This document shows, one piece after another, positions 6,247 to 13,275 of a stretch of 13,275 nt of DNA; the stretch's first letter is position 1; the number at the start of each line of letters is the position of its first letter. Origin of the DNA: Candidatus Sulfopaludibacter sp. SbA3 (lineage in GTDB: Bacteria; Acidobacteriota; Terriglobia; 2-12-FULL-54-10); contig CAMBEY010000048.1 in assembly GCA_945865705.1 (NCBI GenBank), positions 1-13,275 of the forward strand, in the 5' to 3' direction. The notes beneath the pieces are model-generated. The model saw only the letters and a program-made list of their open reading frames with translations. It was not told where the DNA came from and searched no databases. The translations under genes and the position numbers were made by a program.

Positions 6247-7158
6247 TCAGGGGCGCAGGACGAAGCGGGCTTCTGCGCTGGCAGATTGATTGCCCACGGC
6301 ATCGCGGGCGTCGATGTGGATTTTGTACTCGCCGGGATACGGGTCGCGCAGCGTGATGCTGAAATAGCTTTGAATGAAGCGGGGCGGATAGAAACCGCGC
6401 GAGTCTTCCTGCGTGGCGGCTGGCTGACGGAGTATTTCCTTGCCCTCGGCGTCCAGTACGACCCAGTCCTGCTCGACGGTGATTTGTTTCTCCGGTGAGA
6501 CTGCATAGCCCGCGATTTTGTAGCGCACATAGATAGGCGCTTTCAATTCGTAATACCACAGGGGACGCCACGGGCCGTCGTCGTCAGGGGCAAATTCCAA
6601 CTGCACAATTTCAAAATTCCCGGAAGTCTTTACGGCCTGCCCACGCACGCGCAGGGCGGAGGTATGCTCAATGGTCTGGTTGCCAATGCGGTCGGTAAGG
6701 CGAATCAACACGGGATAGCGGCCCGTCGGCGCGGTCTCGGGGATGCGCACCGACCACTCCACCGTTGGCCGCCAGCCGTCATCCTGCGTGCCCAGCAATG
6801 TCTGCACCTGGCCCGTAACGGTGGGCTGCAACGGGACGCCGGAGGGGTCTTGAATGTCGATCGTGTAATCGAGCTGCACGCGATACTCGGGGCGGCCTGT
6901 GTCGTCCTTGCCTTCCAGCTTCGAGTAATTTTCGATGCGGAACTTCATGCCCGCCTCGTCGCCAGCCTTCACTTCCAGATTGCTGGCAACGACACCAAGA
7001 AAATTATCAAATTTTACTTCGGTGATCTTGAGCGTTCCCTGATCCAGCACCGTTTGCTCCTGGAGAGCGGCTGCGCGAACCGAGGCTGACATCACTGGTG
7101 ACACCAACAGAGTTAGCAAGAGGAAAAAGCGGGAGATGATGTTCGAGTCAGTCAGCAA
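6247..7158 (-). CDS. Secreted protein with two beta-sandwich-like repeats, function unknown
   Basis: This 303-residue protein has a Sec-type signal: hydrophobic FFLLLTLLVSPVM at 11-23, with likely cleavage near SVRAA-ALQEQ (30/31). The mature part looks like two related immunoglobulin-like or Ca-beta-type units. The first ends in GRYPVLIRLTDRIGNQT (146-162) and the second in GEYKIHIDARDAVGNQS (276-292); both are then followed by a closing strand. The shared pattern G-x-Y-x-[VI]-x-[IL]-x-x-x-D-x-x-GNQ is clear evidence of internal duplication. I do not recognise a named family. The start is TTG 7158, supported by AGGAAA just upstream; the next ATG (residue 23) would lose the signal core. It begins 45 bases after the TonB-like gene and is probably in its operon, suggesting an envelope or periplasmic role. 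Confidence 0.75.
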   Translation of the reverse strand: MLTDSNIISRFFLLLTLLVSPVMSASVRAAALQEQTVLDQGTLKITEVKFDNFLGVVASNLEVKAGDEAGMKFRIENYSKLEGKDDTGRPEYRVQLDYTIDIQDPSGVPLQPTVTGQVQTLLGTQDDGWRPTVEWSVRIPETAPTGRYPVLIRLTDRIGNQTIEHTSALRVRGQAVKTSGNFEIVQLEFAPDDDGPWRPLWYYELKAPIYVRYKIAGYAVSPEKQITVEQDWVVLDAEGKEILRQPAATQEDSRGFYPPRFIQSYFSITLRDPYPGEYKIHIDARDAVGNQSASAEARFVLRP

Positions 7159-7203
7159 GGCAATTTCCTGTCGAAGTCAGCAGTCGGGGGAGATTCCATT
7201 CTA

Positions 7204-9312
7204 TTACTGCGCGGCAAATGGAATCTGCACCAATACTTCCAATTCAACCGGCCGACCGTCGCGCATGGCGGGCTGAAACTTCCATTGTGTGAGCGCGGAG
7301 ATGGCGCTCAAGTCCAGGCGCTGATCCAGACTGCGCACCACTCGAATGTTGGCGACCGTACCATCACGCAGTACCAGCGCGGCAAGCATCACCATGCCTT
7401 CGATGTGTTCGCGCTGCGCGCCAGCGGCGTAAGCAGGGTCCACTTTGCGCAGCACCTGCGGGGTGGAGAGTTTGCCGCGCGCGGCTTCCGCTCCCCGCGG
7501 CTCGGCGAAGCGCAGCACCCAGCTTCCCGTGCGGCTGGTAAGATTCGGCATGTTTACATGCGCTGTATAGACGCGGCGTAGGCCGAAATATTCATCCTCC
7601 ACCGGCTTGCCACGCAGCGCAATGTCCGGACGAAGATTAGGACGCGACAGGCTGGCCAGCAGTTGCTTTTGATTCTGTGGCGAATTCGGCAGGGCTTCCC
7701 TGCCTCGCTGGACAATCGGAAACGGGGGTAGCGAAGCGTCGGCGGCGCGCTGGTCGCCGGATACGGCGAGGCCGGCTACGCTTACCTCCGCCGAGTCAGG
7801 CGTTCCGCCGCTGATATCGTCGGACCAAGGCCTGCCCAGATCAGCGCCTTCGGGAACTCCGCCGCCCTGCGTCCAAACACCGTCCACCGCCGCGGTGAAA
7901 ACGCCGGAGCGATTGCCGACGGGAATTTTTATCTCGTCGCTCGGTGGCGGCGGATCAACACTGGCGGAGATCAAAGTGGGCAGGTGCGCCGACGAAGCAT
8001 TGCCAAGGCCCGCCATGAAGGCTGGGGCATCTGGCATGGGCCGGGCTACAATCTCACGGGGCTTGGGAGCGACGGGTGTGCGCCGTTGGATCGATACAGG
8101 AACGGGAACGGTAGGCATCTCCGACATGCGAATCGCAGGCTCGCTCAACGCTCGATCAACCGCCTCGTTGCGCGCGTTCAACGCCCCGACCGGCTCCGGT
8201 CGCGGAGCGCTGGGCATCTGCTTGATGGGACGCGGCACGGGCGGCGGTGGGACTGGGCGGCTGAACGCCACCGGGACGGGGAACGTCGGAACATCATCCG
8301 TGCGAACGAGATTGATCTCAATGTTCGACGCGCGAATATTTTCGGCGCGAAGACTGGGCGCATCAGGATCAGCTTTACGCAACGGCGGCGGTGGAGGCAT
8401 CTTCGGCGACGGCTGCGGGGGCGGCGGCTGCGGGCGAGAAGGAATACTCATGCCGCTTAGGCGTTGCTGTCCAAGGTTAGGAATCGGCGGCGGTGGCGCG
8501 GGCATTTCATTACGCACCGCCAACAGGTTGGGAACCTTCACGTCATCGGGAATGCGAATGTCCGGAGCGTCGGGTTGCACGATGGTTTGGCGACGGTTGT
8601 CCGGGCGAGGCTGCTGCGAGGCAATGGGCTGCGTGGTCCGCGCGGGCGACAACTTCACGCGCGGCGAAGACGTATCGGGATTCTCGGGAATATTCGCGGC
8701 GCCGTTATTGGCCGGCACGGCGCTGGGGGGCGCAGGAGCCGGAGCGATGGCCGGCAGCAAATCCGCCTTGGTGTAATAGAGCACGCTGTAATTGTCGAGC
8801 AGTTCCTTTACTGTCGCCTGCCGCGGCGGCTCATTCCAGTCGGCGAGAGTGGGCCACAGTACGCCCACCGTAGCCAGCACACAGTGCAGCAGAGTGGACA
8901 GCACGAAACGGCTCGGGTGGAACTGTCCCGCCGGCCCCGGCAAGCGCTCCGAGCAGATTATTGCGGAACGCAGCAGGGGCGCATTGCGCCAGGCATCGCG
9001 CGGCAACTTTACTTCTGGGATTGAAATAAGCGCAGCCAGGTTGCTGGCGAAGCGCCAGAAGAACGGCTCGTAGGTCCATTGCCAGAATTCAAACTGGCGG
9101 GCGTTGCCAGATTTGGGAAAAACATCGGAATTGGCAATCACGACTCGCATAGGGATGGTGACGGGCTCGGAAAGTGACTCGACTGACGTTTGCGGCGAAA
9201 CCAGGACAGGACGAGGCGAAGTTTCCGGTTGGAGATTCAGAGGCATTTGCCCCGGGTGCCGGTGGTCCCCTGGTATCTCGTCATGGGCACGAATTGGGCC
9301 GGTAGTCGCCAT
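7204..9312 (-). CDS. TonB-family protein with long proline-rich linker
   Basis: This 702-residue protein has the order expected of a TonB-type energy transducer. There is a cytoplasmic N-terminal part (1-135), one membrane helix (about 136-156, RFVLSTLLHCVLATVGVLW) and a very long Pro-rich periplasmic linker (about 160-600, with runs such as APAPAPPSAVP, PAPPPPIPN and PQPPPPQPSPKMPPPPP). It ends in a TonB C-terminal domain (about 617-702) with VDPAYAAGAQREHIEGMVML, VLRDGTVANIRVVRS and LTQWKFQPAMRDGRPVEL. It would couple inner-membrane proton-motive force to outer-membrane receptors, or serve as a structural envelope protein, because no exbB/exbD or receptor gene is adjacent. The linker is much longer than in classic TonB, and the 135-residue N-terminal region is unusual. 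I chose ATG 9312 because the extended -10 TGGTATAAT at 9373-9365 places transcription start near 9358, which excludes the longer GTG 9390 frame. Confidence 0.85.
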   Translation of the reverse strand: MATTGPIRAHDEIPGDHRHPGQMPLNLQPETSPRPVLVSPQTSVESLSEPVTIPMRVVIANSDVFPKSGNARQFEFWQWTYEPFFWRFASNLAALISIPEVKLPRDAWRNAPLLRSAIICSERLPGPAGQFHPSRFVLSTLLHCVLATVGVLWPTLADWNEPPRQATVKELLDNYSVLYYTKADLLPAIAPAPAPPSAVPANNGAANIPENPDTSSPRVKLSPARTTQPIASQQPRPDNRRQTIVQPDAPDIRIPDDVKVPNLLAVRNEMPAPPPPIPNLGQQRLSGMSIPSRPQPPPPQPSPKMPPPPPLRKADPDAPSLRAENIRASNIEINLVRTDDVPTFPVPVAFSRPVPPPPVPRPIKQMPSAPRPEPVGALNARNEAVDRALSEPAIRMSEMPTVPVPVSIQRRTPVAPKPREIVARPMPDAPAFMAGLGNASSAHLPTLISASVDPPPPSDEIKIPVGNRSGVFTAAVDGVWTQGGGVPEGADLGRPWSDDISGGTPDSAEVSVAGLAVSGDQRAADASLPPFPIVQRGREALPNSPQNQKQLLASLSRPNLRPDIALRGKPVEDEYFGLRRVYTAHVNMPNLTSRTGSWVLRFAEPRGAEAARGKLSTPQVLRKVDPAYAAGAQREHIEGMVMLAALVLRDGTVANIRVVRSLDQRLDLSAISALTQWKFQPAMRDGRPVELEVLVQIPFAAQ

Positions 9313-9364
9313 ATAATTGTCGGATCGCCACTCTCGATAAGTACTGAAATCCCAGTCTGAGTAG

Positions 9365-9373
9365 ATTATACCA
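9365..9373 (-). promoter_or_regulatory. Extended -10 promoter for the TonB-like gene
   Basis: On the minus strand TGGTATAAT gives a perfect -10 hexamer (TATAAT, 9370-9365) with the TGn extension. Transcription would start near 9358, 46 bases before ATG 9312. No good -35 element is visible, as is common with extended -10 promoters. Confidence 0.55.
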
Positions 9374-9439
9374 ATCCGCGTTGAGCGCACCCGGCGAATC
9401 CATCAGATGATGCAGTAACTCAAGCTGGACACCAGAACC

Positions 9440-9448
9440 TGCTAGAAT
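9440..9448 (+). promoter_or_regulatory. Extended -10 immediately before der, suggesting a leaderless mRNA
   Basis: TGCTAGAAT carries a TAGAAT -10 with the TGn extension. It ends 6 bases before ATG 9455, so the first transcribed base would be at or next to the start codon. No Shine-Dalgarno sequence lies between. A -35 match is poor. Confidence 0.4.
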
Positions 9449-9454
9449 CAAAGT

Positions 9455-11053
9455 ATGGTTCAGAATTCAGGTCGTAAACCAAGAACAGCCTCAGCCGATA
9501 AGAAGGCTGATAATAAAAAGCCTCTGCCGAAGAACCCTCGCAACGCTTCCTCCGAAGAGCGCACGCTCATCGACAGCATGGACGTAAGCCTTCCCGTTGC
9601 CGCCCGTGCGCCGGATGGCAGTCCCGAGGAACTTGGGCCAATCATCGTCATCGTCGGTCGGCCGAACGTGGGCAAATCCACATTGTTCAATCGCATTACG
9701 GGCAAGCGGCGCGCCATTGTGGGCGACGAGCCGGGAATCACCCGCGACCGCATCTATGGCACCGCAGAGTATTTCGGCAAACGATTTCAGTTGGTGGACA
9801 CCGGCGGAATGCTGGTTGGCGACGATGCGGAAATTCCCATGCGCATCATGGAGCAAGCCCGGGTGGCCATCGCCGAAGCGATCCAAGTCATCATGGTGGT
9901 GGATGGGCGCGGCGAAGTCACCGCGGCGGACGAAGAGCTGGCCCAGTTACTTTGGCGAACCGGCAAGCCCGTCGCGCTGGCCGTCAACAAGATGGACGCT
10001 CCTTCGACCTTCGCGCGCGCTGGCGATTTCTACCGGCTCGGTTTCGAGAAAGTCTTCCCCATCTCCGCCGAGCACACGCACGGCGTGGATGACCTGCTCG
10101 ACTGGGTAACGCAGCAAGTTCCCGTGAGCGAAGCGGTCCTTAAGCGCGAAGCCGCGGCGCAACTGGACGACGAATCAGACGAGGAAGTTGACAAAGCCGC
10201 GCAGGCGGCGGCCGCCACGGAGTTGTATAAACTTCGCGACGCACAACGCGAAATCGGCGTGGCCATCATCGGACGTCCCAATGTGGGCAAATCCACTTTG
10301 CTGAACGCGCTGGCCGGCGGCTACCGCTCCATCGTGTCCGAGGTGCCGGGAACCACGCGCGATGCCGTGGATACGCTCATCGAACAAACCGACAAGGGCC
10401 AGACAACGCGCTTCCGCCTGATCGACACAGCCGGCATTCGCCGCAAGGGCAAGACGCATCTGATGGCCGAGAAGCTTAGCGTTGTGATGGCGCGTCGGCA
10501 CATTCGCCTATGCGACGTGGCGCTGCTGGTGATTGACTCGACCGAGGGCATCACGGCGTCCGACGCCACCATCGCGGGCTACGCTTACGAAGAGGGAAAA
10601 TCGCTGATCCTGCTATTGAACAAGTGGGACTGCGTCAAGAAAACGCACGAGCAAACGGAGAAGATGCTGGAGGACGCACGCTGGAAACTGAAGTTCCTGG
10701 AGTTTGCGCCACGCATCTTTATCTCTGGCAAGACCGGGCTGGGCATCCCCAAGATACTGCCCGAAGTGCGCGCCGCCTATGCCGGACGCCGCCTGCGCAT
10801 CACCACCGGCGAGCTGAACAAGTTTCTCAAGACCGTGGACATCGGACGCGCCACCTCACCCGGATCGCGGCGGCCTAAGATCTACTATATGACTCAATCC
10901 TCGGCCGCGCCGCCGACGTTTGTGGTTTTCTCGGACCGCAAAGAGAAACTGCACTTTTCTTTCGAGCGATTCCTCATCAACCAACTGCGCCATAAGTATG
11001 GCTTCCACGCCACTCCCATCGTCATTCAAACCAGGAAGAATCACGCCAAGTAG
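9455..11053 (+). CDS. der: Ribosome assembly GTPase Der (EngA)
   Basis: This 532-residue protein contains the two tandem GTPase domains that define Der, an essential factor for 50S ribosomal subunit assembly. The first domain has GRPNVGKS (68-75), GITRDR (94-99), DTGG (115-118) and NKMD (178-181). The second has GRPNVGKS (about 273-280), GTTRDA (299-304), DTAG (324-327) and NKWD (389-392). A KH-like RNA-binding domain fills about 430-525, with a basic C-terminal tail. An acidic linker, DDESDEEVD, separates the G domains. Unlike typical Der, which begins only a few residues before the first P-loop, this frame has about 60 extra Lys- and Pro-rich residues. ATG 9455 fits the adjacent -10 as a leaderless start. 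ATG 9578 would give a shorter protein but has no ribosome binding site either. Confidence 0.97.
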   Translation: MVQNSGRKPRTASADKKADNKKPLPKNPRNASSEERTLIDSMDVSLPVAARAPDGSPEELGPIIVIVGRPNVGKSTLFNRITGKRRAIVGDEPGITRDRIYGTAEYFGKRFQLVDTGGMLVGDDAEIPMRIMEQARVAIAEAIQVIMVVDGRGEVTAADEELAQLLWRTGKPVALAVNKMDAPSTFARAGDFYRLGFEKVFPISAEHTHGVDDLLDWVTQQVPVSEAVLKREAAAQLDDESDEEVDKAAQAAAATELYKLRDAQREIGVAIIGRPNVGKSTLLNALAGGYRSIVSEVPGTTRDAVDTLIEQTDKGQTTRFRLIDTAGIRRKGKTHLMAEKLSVVMARRHIRLCDVALLVIDSTEGITASDATIAGYAYEEGKSLILLLNKWDCVKKTHEQTEKMLEDARWKLKFLEFAPRIFISGKTGLGIPKILPEVRAAYAGRRLRITTGELNKFLKTVDIGRATSPGSRRPKIYYMTQSSAAPPTFVVFSDRKEKLHFSFERFLINQLRHKYGFHATPIVIQTRKNHAK

Positions 11054-11174
11054 ATTCGCGTGACAGAGCCGGGACCGGGAGGGAGTGGACCGCTCGCCGA
11101 TTGTCGCTGACCGTCGAACGGGTCCGCTCCCTCCCGGTCCCGGCTCTGTTAGTCCTACTCCGGCTCACGCGAAT
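11054..11174. repeat. Large palindromic repeat downstream of der
   Basis: Starting one base after the der stop, ACAGAGCCGGGACCGGGAGG... (11063-11091) pairs with 11121-11149 over 29 bases with a single G-U wobble and a 29-base loop. Outside it, ATTCGCGTG (11054-11062) pairs exactly with CACGCGAAT (11166-11174), with 16 unpaired bases on the right. There is no T run after the inner stem, so this is not a classic terminator, though an RNA fold this stable could end or protect the der transcript. The same core sequence recurs at 12675-12819. Confidence 0.85.
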
Positions 11175-11309
11175 TGGGACTGTGGTACTATTTAAAAAGT
11201 TCCCCAACGCTTTTATATTATTAATTCAACAACTTGAGTTCCCCCAGTTACGACTCGGTCGCCGTGCGCAATTTAGGCCGGAGCAACCGCATCGGGGAAT
11301 CGGAGGAAC

Positions 11310-12611
11310 ATGCAGAAAATGAACACTTCTACACGCTGGTTGAAACGCCAAATGGTGACCGCCATGGTGCTGGGAGGGCTGATCGCAGGCTCACTGGCCC
11401 CATTGGCTTCGGCACAGAATGGCAATGAGGGCAATGGCCGGGGCAATTCGCCTGATGGTCCTCCGGGACTAGATGGCGATGGCCCCGGCAATAGTAACGG
11501 TAATGGACAGGGCAAAGAAAAAGAGAACGGCAATAACGGCCAGGGGAATGGCTCAAACAACGGAAAGCAACGCAGCAAGGATTTGCTGACCGTGGTGGCC
11601 AAACCCAGCACGGGCACTGCGGCCATCGTCCCTGTCCTGCCTGGTGACGAGGCCAACAACTGGCGCTACGTCTCCTGCTTGCCCGCGGGCAGCTCGCCCA
11701 GCCTGATCTTCCCATTCGAGTTCAAATTGACCAACGAGAACGGCGTCGCGGGCGACGAGGCCACCGTGGAGTTGGACCCCTCCGGTCGATTGGCCGAGTT
11801 GACCACGGTTCCGGCTGCCTTCAAAATCCTGGATAACGGCGTGATGCAGCCACGGGAAGTTAAGGTCAACGCGCTGAATCTGGCCGATGGCGCCTATACG
11901 CTGAATGTCCATGTGCGCGCCACACCGCAGCGCAGCGTGGAATCCACGCACAAGATGGTGCATATTCATCTGCTGGTGGGACGCGCCTGCGGCGGTGATT
12001 CGGATGACTCCTCAGGAAGTGGAACAGGAAGTGGCTCAGGGGGTTCCTCCGTGCCGACACCGACTGAAGGTGGATTTTTCACCGACGGCGATTTCAACCT
12101 GCTGGAGAATTGCGCGGGCGCCGACGTCGCCACCAACACCGGCGGCACATTCGAGATTGTCGCTCGTTCGCAGAGCAATGTGATCTCCTCCACCAATCCG
12201 GGCAATTTCTTCCTGAACATGCTTTGGAAGAATGACAATGCGGATAAGAACGTGACCATCGACCTCAGCGCGGTGAACCTGGTGCCGCGCGGCGCCAACG
12301 CGGTTCACGCGGGCCAGTTCACTACCACCGGATTTACCAGCAACGAAGACAACTTCGAGATGGTCGGCGACGATGGAGCTCCCTGCGGCCCGCAAGGACC
12401 GTGCACCGTCAAGGTGGGCGCGAACAAAACGCTCTGGGTGAGTTGGCATCTGACCCTGAGCCGCAAGGGCGAGTCCGCCGCGGGCATCAGCACCACTTGC
12501 GCGGACGCGACCACTCTGCCGATCTCGGCCACCGCGACCTTGAAGGACAAGGACAACAATAACGCTCAACTCACGACCACCACGGTTTCGGCCAAAGGGT
12601 ACGTGAAATAA
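11310..12611 (+). CDS. Secreted Asn/Gly-rich protein of unknown function
   Basis: This 433-residue protein starts with a clear Sec signal: basic KR near 12-13, hydrophobic MVLGGLIAGSLAPLA, and cleavage expected after ASA at 35. The mature protein begins with a low-complexity stretch rich in Asn, Gly and Asp (36-86, with motifs such as GNGRGN and NSNGNGQGK). A first folded region (about 90-225) contains ADGAYTLNVHVRATP, reminiscent of a beta-sandwich. It is separated by a Ser/Gly linker (231-248) from a second region (about 253-433). Five or more Cys residues, including C123, C227, C268 and a CGPQGPC pair, may form disulfides outside the cytoplasm. I do not recognise a family. GGAGG ends 3 bases before ATG 11310, which is close; ATG 11319 is a possible alternative. 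A strong terminator follows 20 bases after the stop, so the gene is probably transcribed alone. Confidence 0.8.
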   Translation: MQKMNTSTRWLKRQMVTAMVLGGLIAGSLAPLASAQNGNEGNGRGNSPDGPPGLDGDGPGNSNGNGQGKEKENGNNGQGNGSNNGKQRSKDLLTVVAKPSTGTAAIVPVLPGDEANNWRYVSCLPAGSSPSLIFPFEFKLTNENGVAGDEATVELDPSGRLAELTTVPAAFKILDNGVMQPREVKVNALNLADGAYTLNVHVRATPQRSVESTHKMVHIHLLVGRACGGDSDDSSGSGTGSGSGGSSVPTPTEGGFFTDGDFNLLENCAGADVATNTGGTFEIVARSQSNVISSTNPGNFFLNMLWKNDNADKNVTIDLSAVNLVPRGANAVHAGQFTTTGFTSNEDNFEMVGDDGAPCGPQGPCTVKVGANKTLWVSWHLTLSRKGESAAGISTTCADATTLPISATATLKDKDNNNAQLTTTTVSAKGYVK

Positions 12612-12631
12612 TCCGACGCTCCCGTCCAATC

Positions 12632-12670
12632 AAAAATGCCCCGCGATGAATCCCGTCGCGGGGCATTTTT
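12632..12670 (+). terminator. Strong rho-independent terminator
   Basis: AAAAATGCCCCGCGA (12632-12646) and TCGCGGGGCATTTTT (12656-12670) form a perfect 15-bp stem with a 9-base loop, ending in five T residues. It lies 20 bases after the stop of the secreted-protein gene. The A run on the left arm makes it usable from both strands. Confidence 0.92.
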
Positions 12671-12674
12671 GCGT

Positions 12675-12819
12675 GACAGAGCCGCGACCGGGAGTGAGCG
12701 GTTGCTGGAGGCGCAATATACCTTCGCGCGCGGGAATGCGCGGTGGATGGTTTAGCTGATTATGTTCGTTGACGATCGGGGACTTCCCCGGACCGCTCCC
12801 TCCCGGTCGCGGCTCTGTC
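12675..12819. repeat. Second copy of the palindromic repeat
   Basis: GACAGAGCCGCGACCGGGAG... (12675-12702) pairs with 12792-12819 over 28 bases with one mismatch, around an 89-base loop. The arms match those of the palindrome after der apart from a few changes, while the loops are unrelated in length and sequence. It begins 4 bases after the terminator and contains no coding sequence. Confidence 0.85.
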
Positions 12820-12917
12820 GCTGCATGGCTGAAATAATACCAGCTGGTCACAGTAGAATGGAGAATTGCAGCGCAGCCCGCCACGTTCCTGATGGCTGAA
12901 TGGATGAGAGTTCTCCC

Positions 12918-13259
12918 ATGAGTTACTCGGCATTTCAAGTGGTCCCCAGAGGCTCTACGCAGACTTACGATTGCAGCTTCCACACGTTGGCCACGGGCAT
13001 CTCGCCGCGGCACAGCGACACGGTGGATGTGAAGTTCATGGTTGATGAACGCGCGGTGGTGATCTCCCTGCCCCATGCCTCGTTCGCTGATTTCAAGAAG
13101 ACGGCGCGCCGTCCGCTGACGGATCGCGAATCCATTGAGGCCGCAGGGCTGATTTTGAGAGGGTTACTCGAACGAGGGCTGTGGTCCGGCGAAGCCGAGT
13201 ATCGCCCCACGAAGGAAGAATCGTTGACGGCCCTGGAGCGCGCCGCGCGGAACTCTTAA
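12918..13259 (+). CDS. Hypothetical cytoplasmic protein
   Basis: This 113-residue protein has no signal peptide or membrane segment. It has an alternating beta-rich first half (FQVVPRGSTQTYDCSF, then TVDVKFMVDERAVVISLP) and a helical second half (SFADFKKTARRPLTDRESIE, then LILRGLLERGLW). I do not recognise a family. ATG 12918 is preferred over ATG 12900 because GAGAG sits 7 bases upstream of it; using 12900 would add six residues. It stands alone after the palindromic repeat, with a possible TAGAAT -10 at 12854-12859 lacking a clear -35. The high GC at third positions supports real coding. Confidence 0.65.
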   Translation: MSYSAFQVVPRGSTQTYDCSFHTLATGISPRHSDTVDVKFMVDERAVVISLPHASFADFKKTARRPLTDRESIEAAGLILRGLLERGLWSGEAEYRPTKEESLTALERAARNS

Positions 13260-13275
13260 CAGTGCCGCGACTGTA

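Noticed and set aside
6155..6571. 138-codon minus-strand frame overlapping the secreted protein in another frame
   Set aside because: Low-complexity Arg/Pro-rich translation; the overlapping 303-residue frame has a signal peptide and internal duplication.
7895..8776. 293-codon Gly-rich + strand frame opposite the TonB-like gene
   Set aside because: The Gly/Arg richness is simply the complement of the Pro-rich linker codons; no start signal or domain.
11054..11174. Palindrome after der as a CRISPR repeat or standard terminator
   Set aside because: Only two unevenly spaced copies follow with no regular spacers, and there is no T run after the stem.
12036..12629. 197-codon minus-strand frame opposite the secreted protein
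   Set aside because: Antisense shadow of a gene with a clear signal peptide and terminator.

Overview
The window looks like a high-GC chromosome of a Gram-negative environmental bacterium, most likely an Acidobacteriota member. The grounds are a TonB-type envelope protein, secreted proteins of unknown type, a Der GTPase with a long N-terminal extension, weak Shine-Dalgarno use and palindromic intergenic repeats. No rRNA or single-copy marker other than der is present, so this placement is an inference.

Bases 1-3626 form a mobile, lower-GC block. All of its genes are on the + strand and are packed with almost no spacing: the C-terminal end of an IS1595/ISXO2-type transposase (3-311), a single-chain restriction-modification protein with nuclease, N6-adenine methylase and target-recognition parts (312-2789), a RelE/ParE-type toxin (2794-3069), a 49-residue basic protein (3066-3215), and a small protein that resembles the plant DCD domain (3217-3603). 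The last stop codon abuts a candidate terminal inverted repeat (3603-3626). Immediately beyond it lies a host GAF-domain gene (minus strand, 3600-3929) that is cut off in mid-domain. The simplest reading is an IS1595-family transposon that carries a restriction/toxin/DCD cargo operon and landed in the GAF gene. The C-terminal tail of the restriction-modification protein looks like the toxin-binding tail of a type II antitoxin, and it sits 4 bases ahead of the toxin gene. The methylase chain itself may therefore be the antitoxin.

Bases 3930-4516 are AT-rich with no credible gene. On the minus strand from 9312 to 4517 run a TonB-like energy-transducer protein, a secreted protein with two beta-sandwich-like repeats, and a UbiD-family prenyl-FMN decarboxylase. 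The first two are 45 bases apart and probably co-transcribed. The third is separated by 185 bases that contain a 12-bp inverted repeat. A good extended -10 promoter on the minus strand (9365-9373) drives the TonB-like gene. Facing it is an extended -10 (9440-9448) only 6 bases from the der start, suggesting a leaderless der mRNA.

From 9455 rightward on the + strand lie der, a large palindromic repeat, a secreted Asn/Gly-rich protein, a strong rho-independent terminator, a second copy of the palindromic repeat, and a 113-residue hypothetical protein. A degenerate third copy of the repeat probably makes up the inverted repeat upstream of ubiD. I saw no tRNA, rRNA or CRISPR array.
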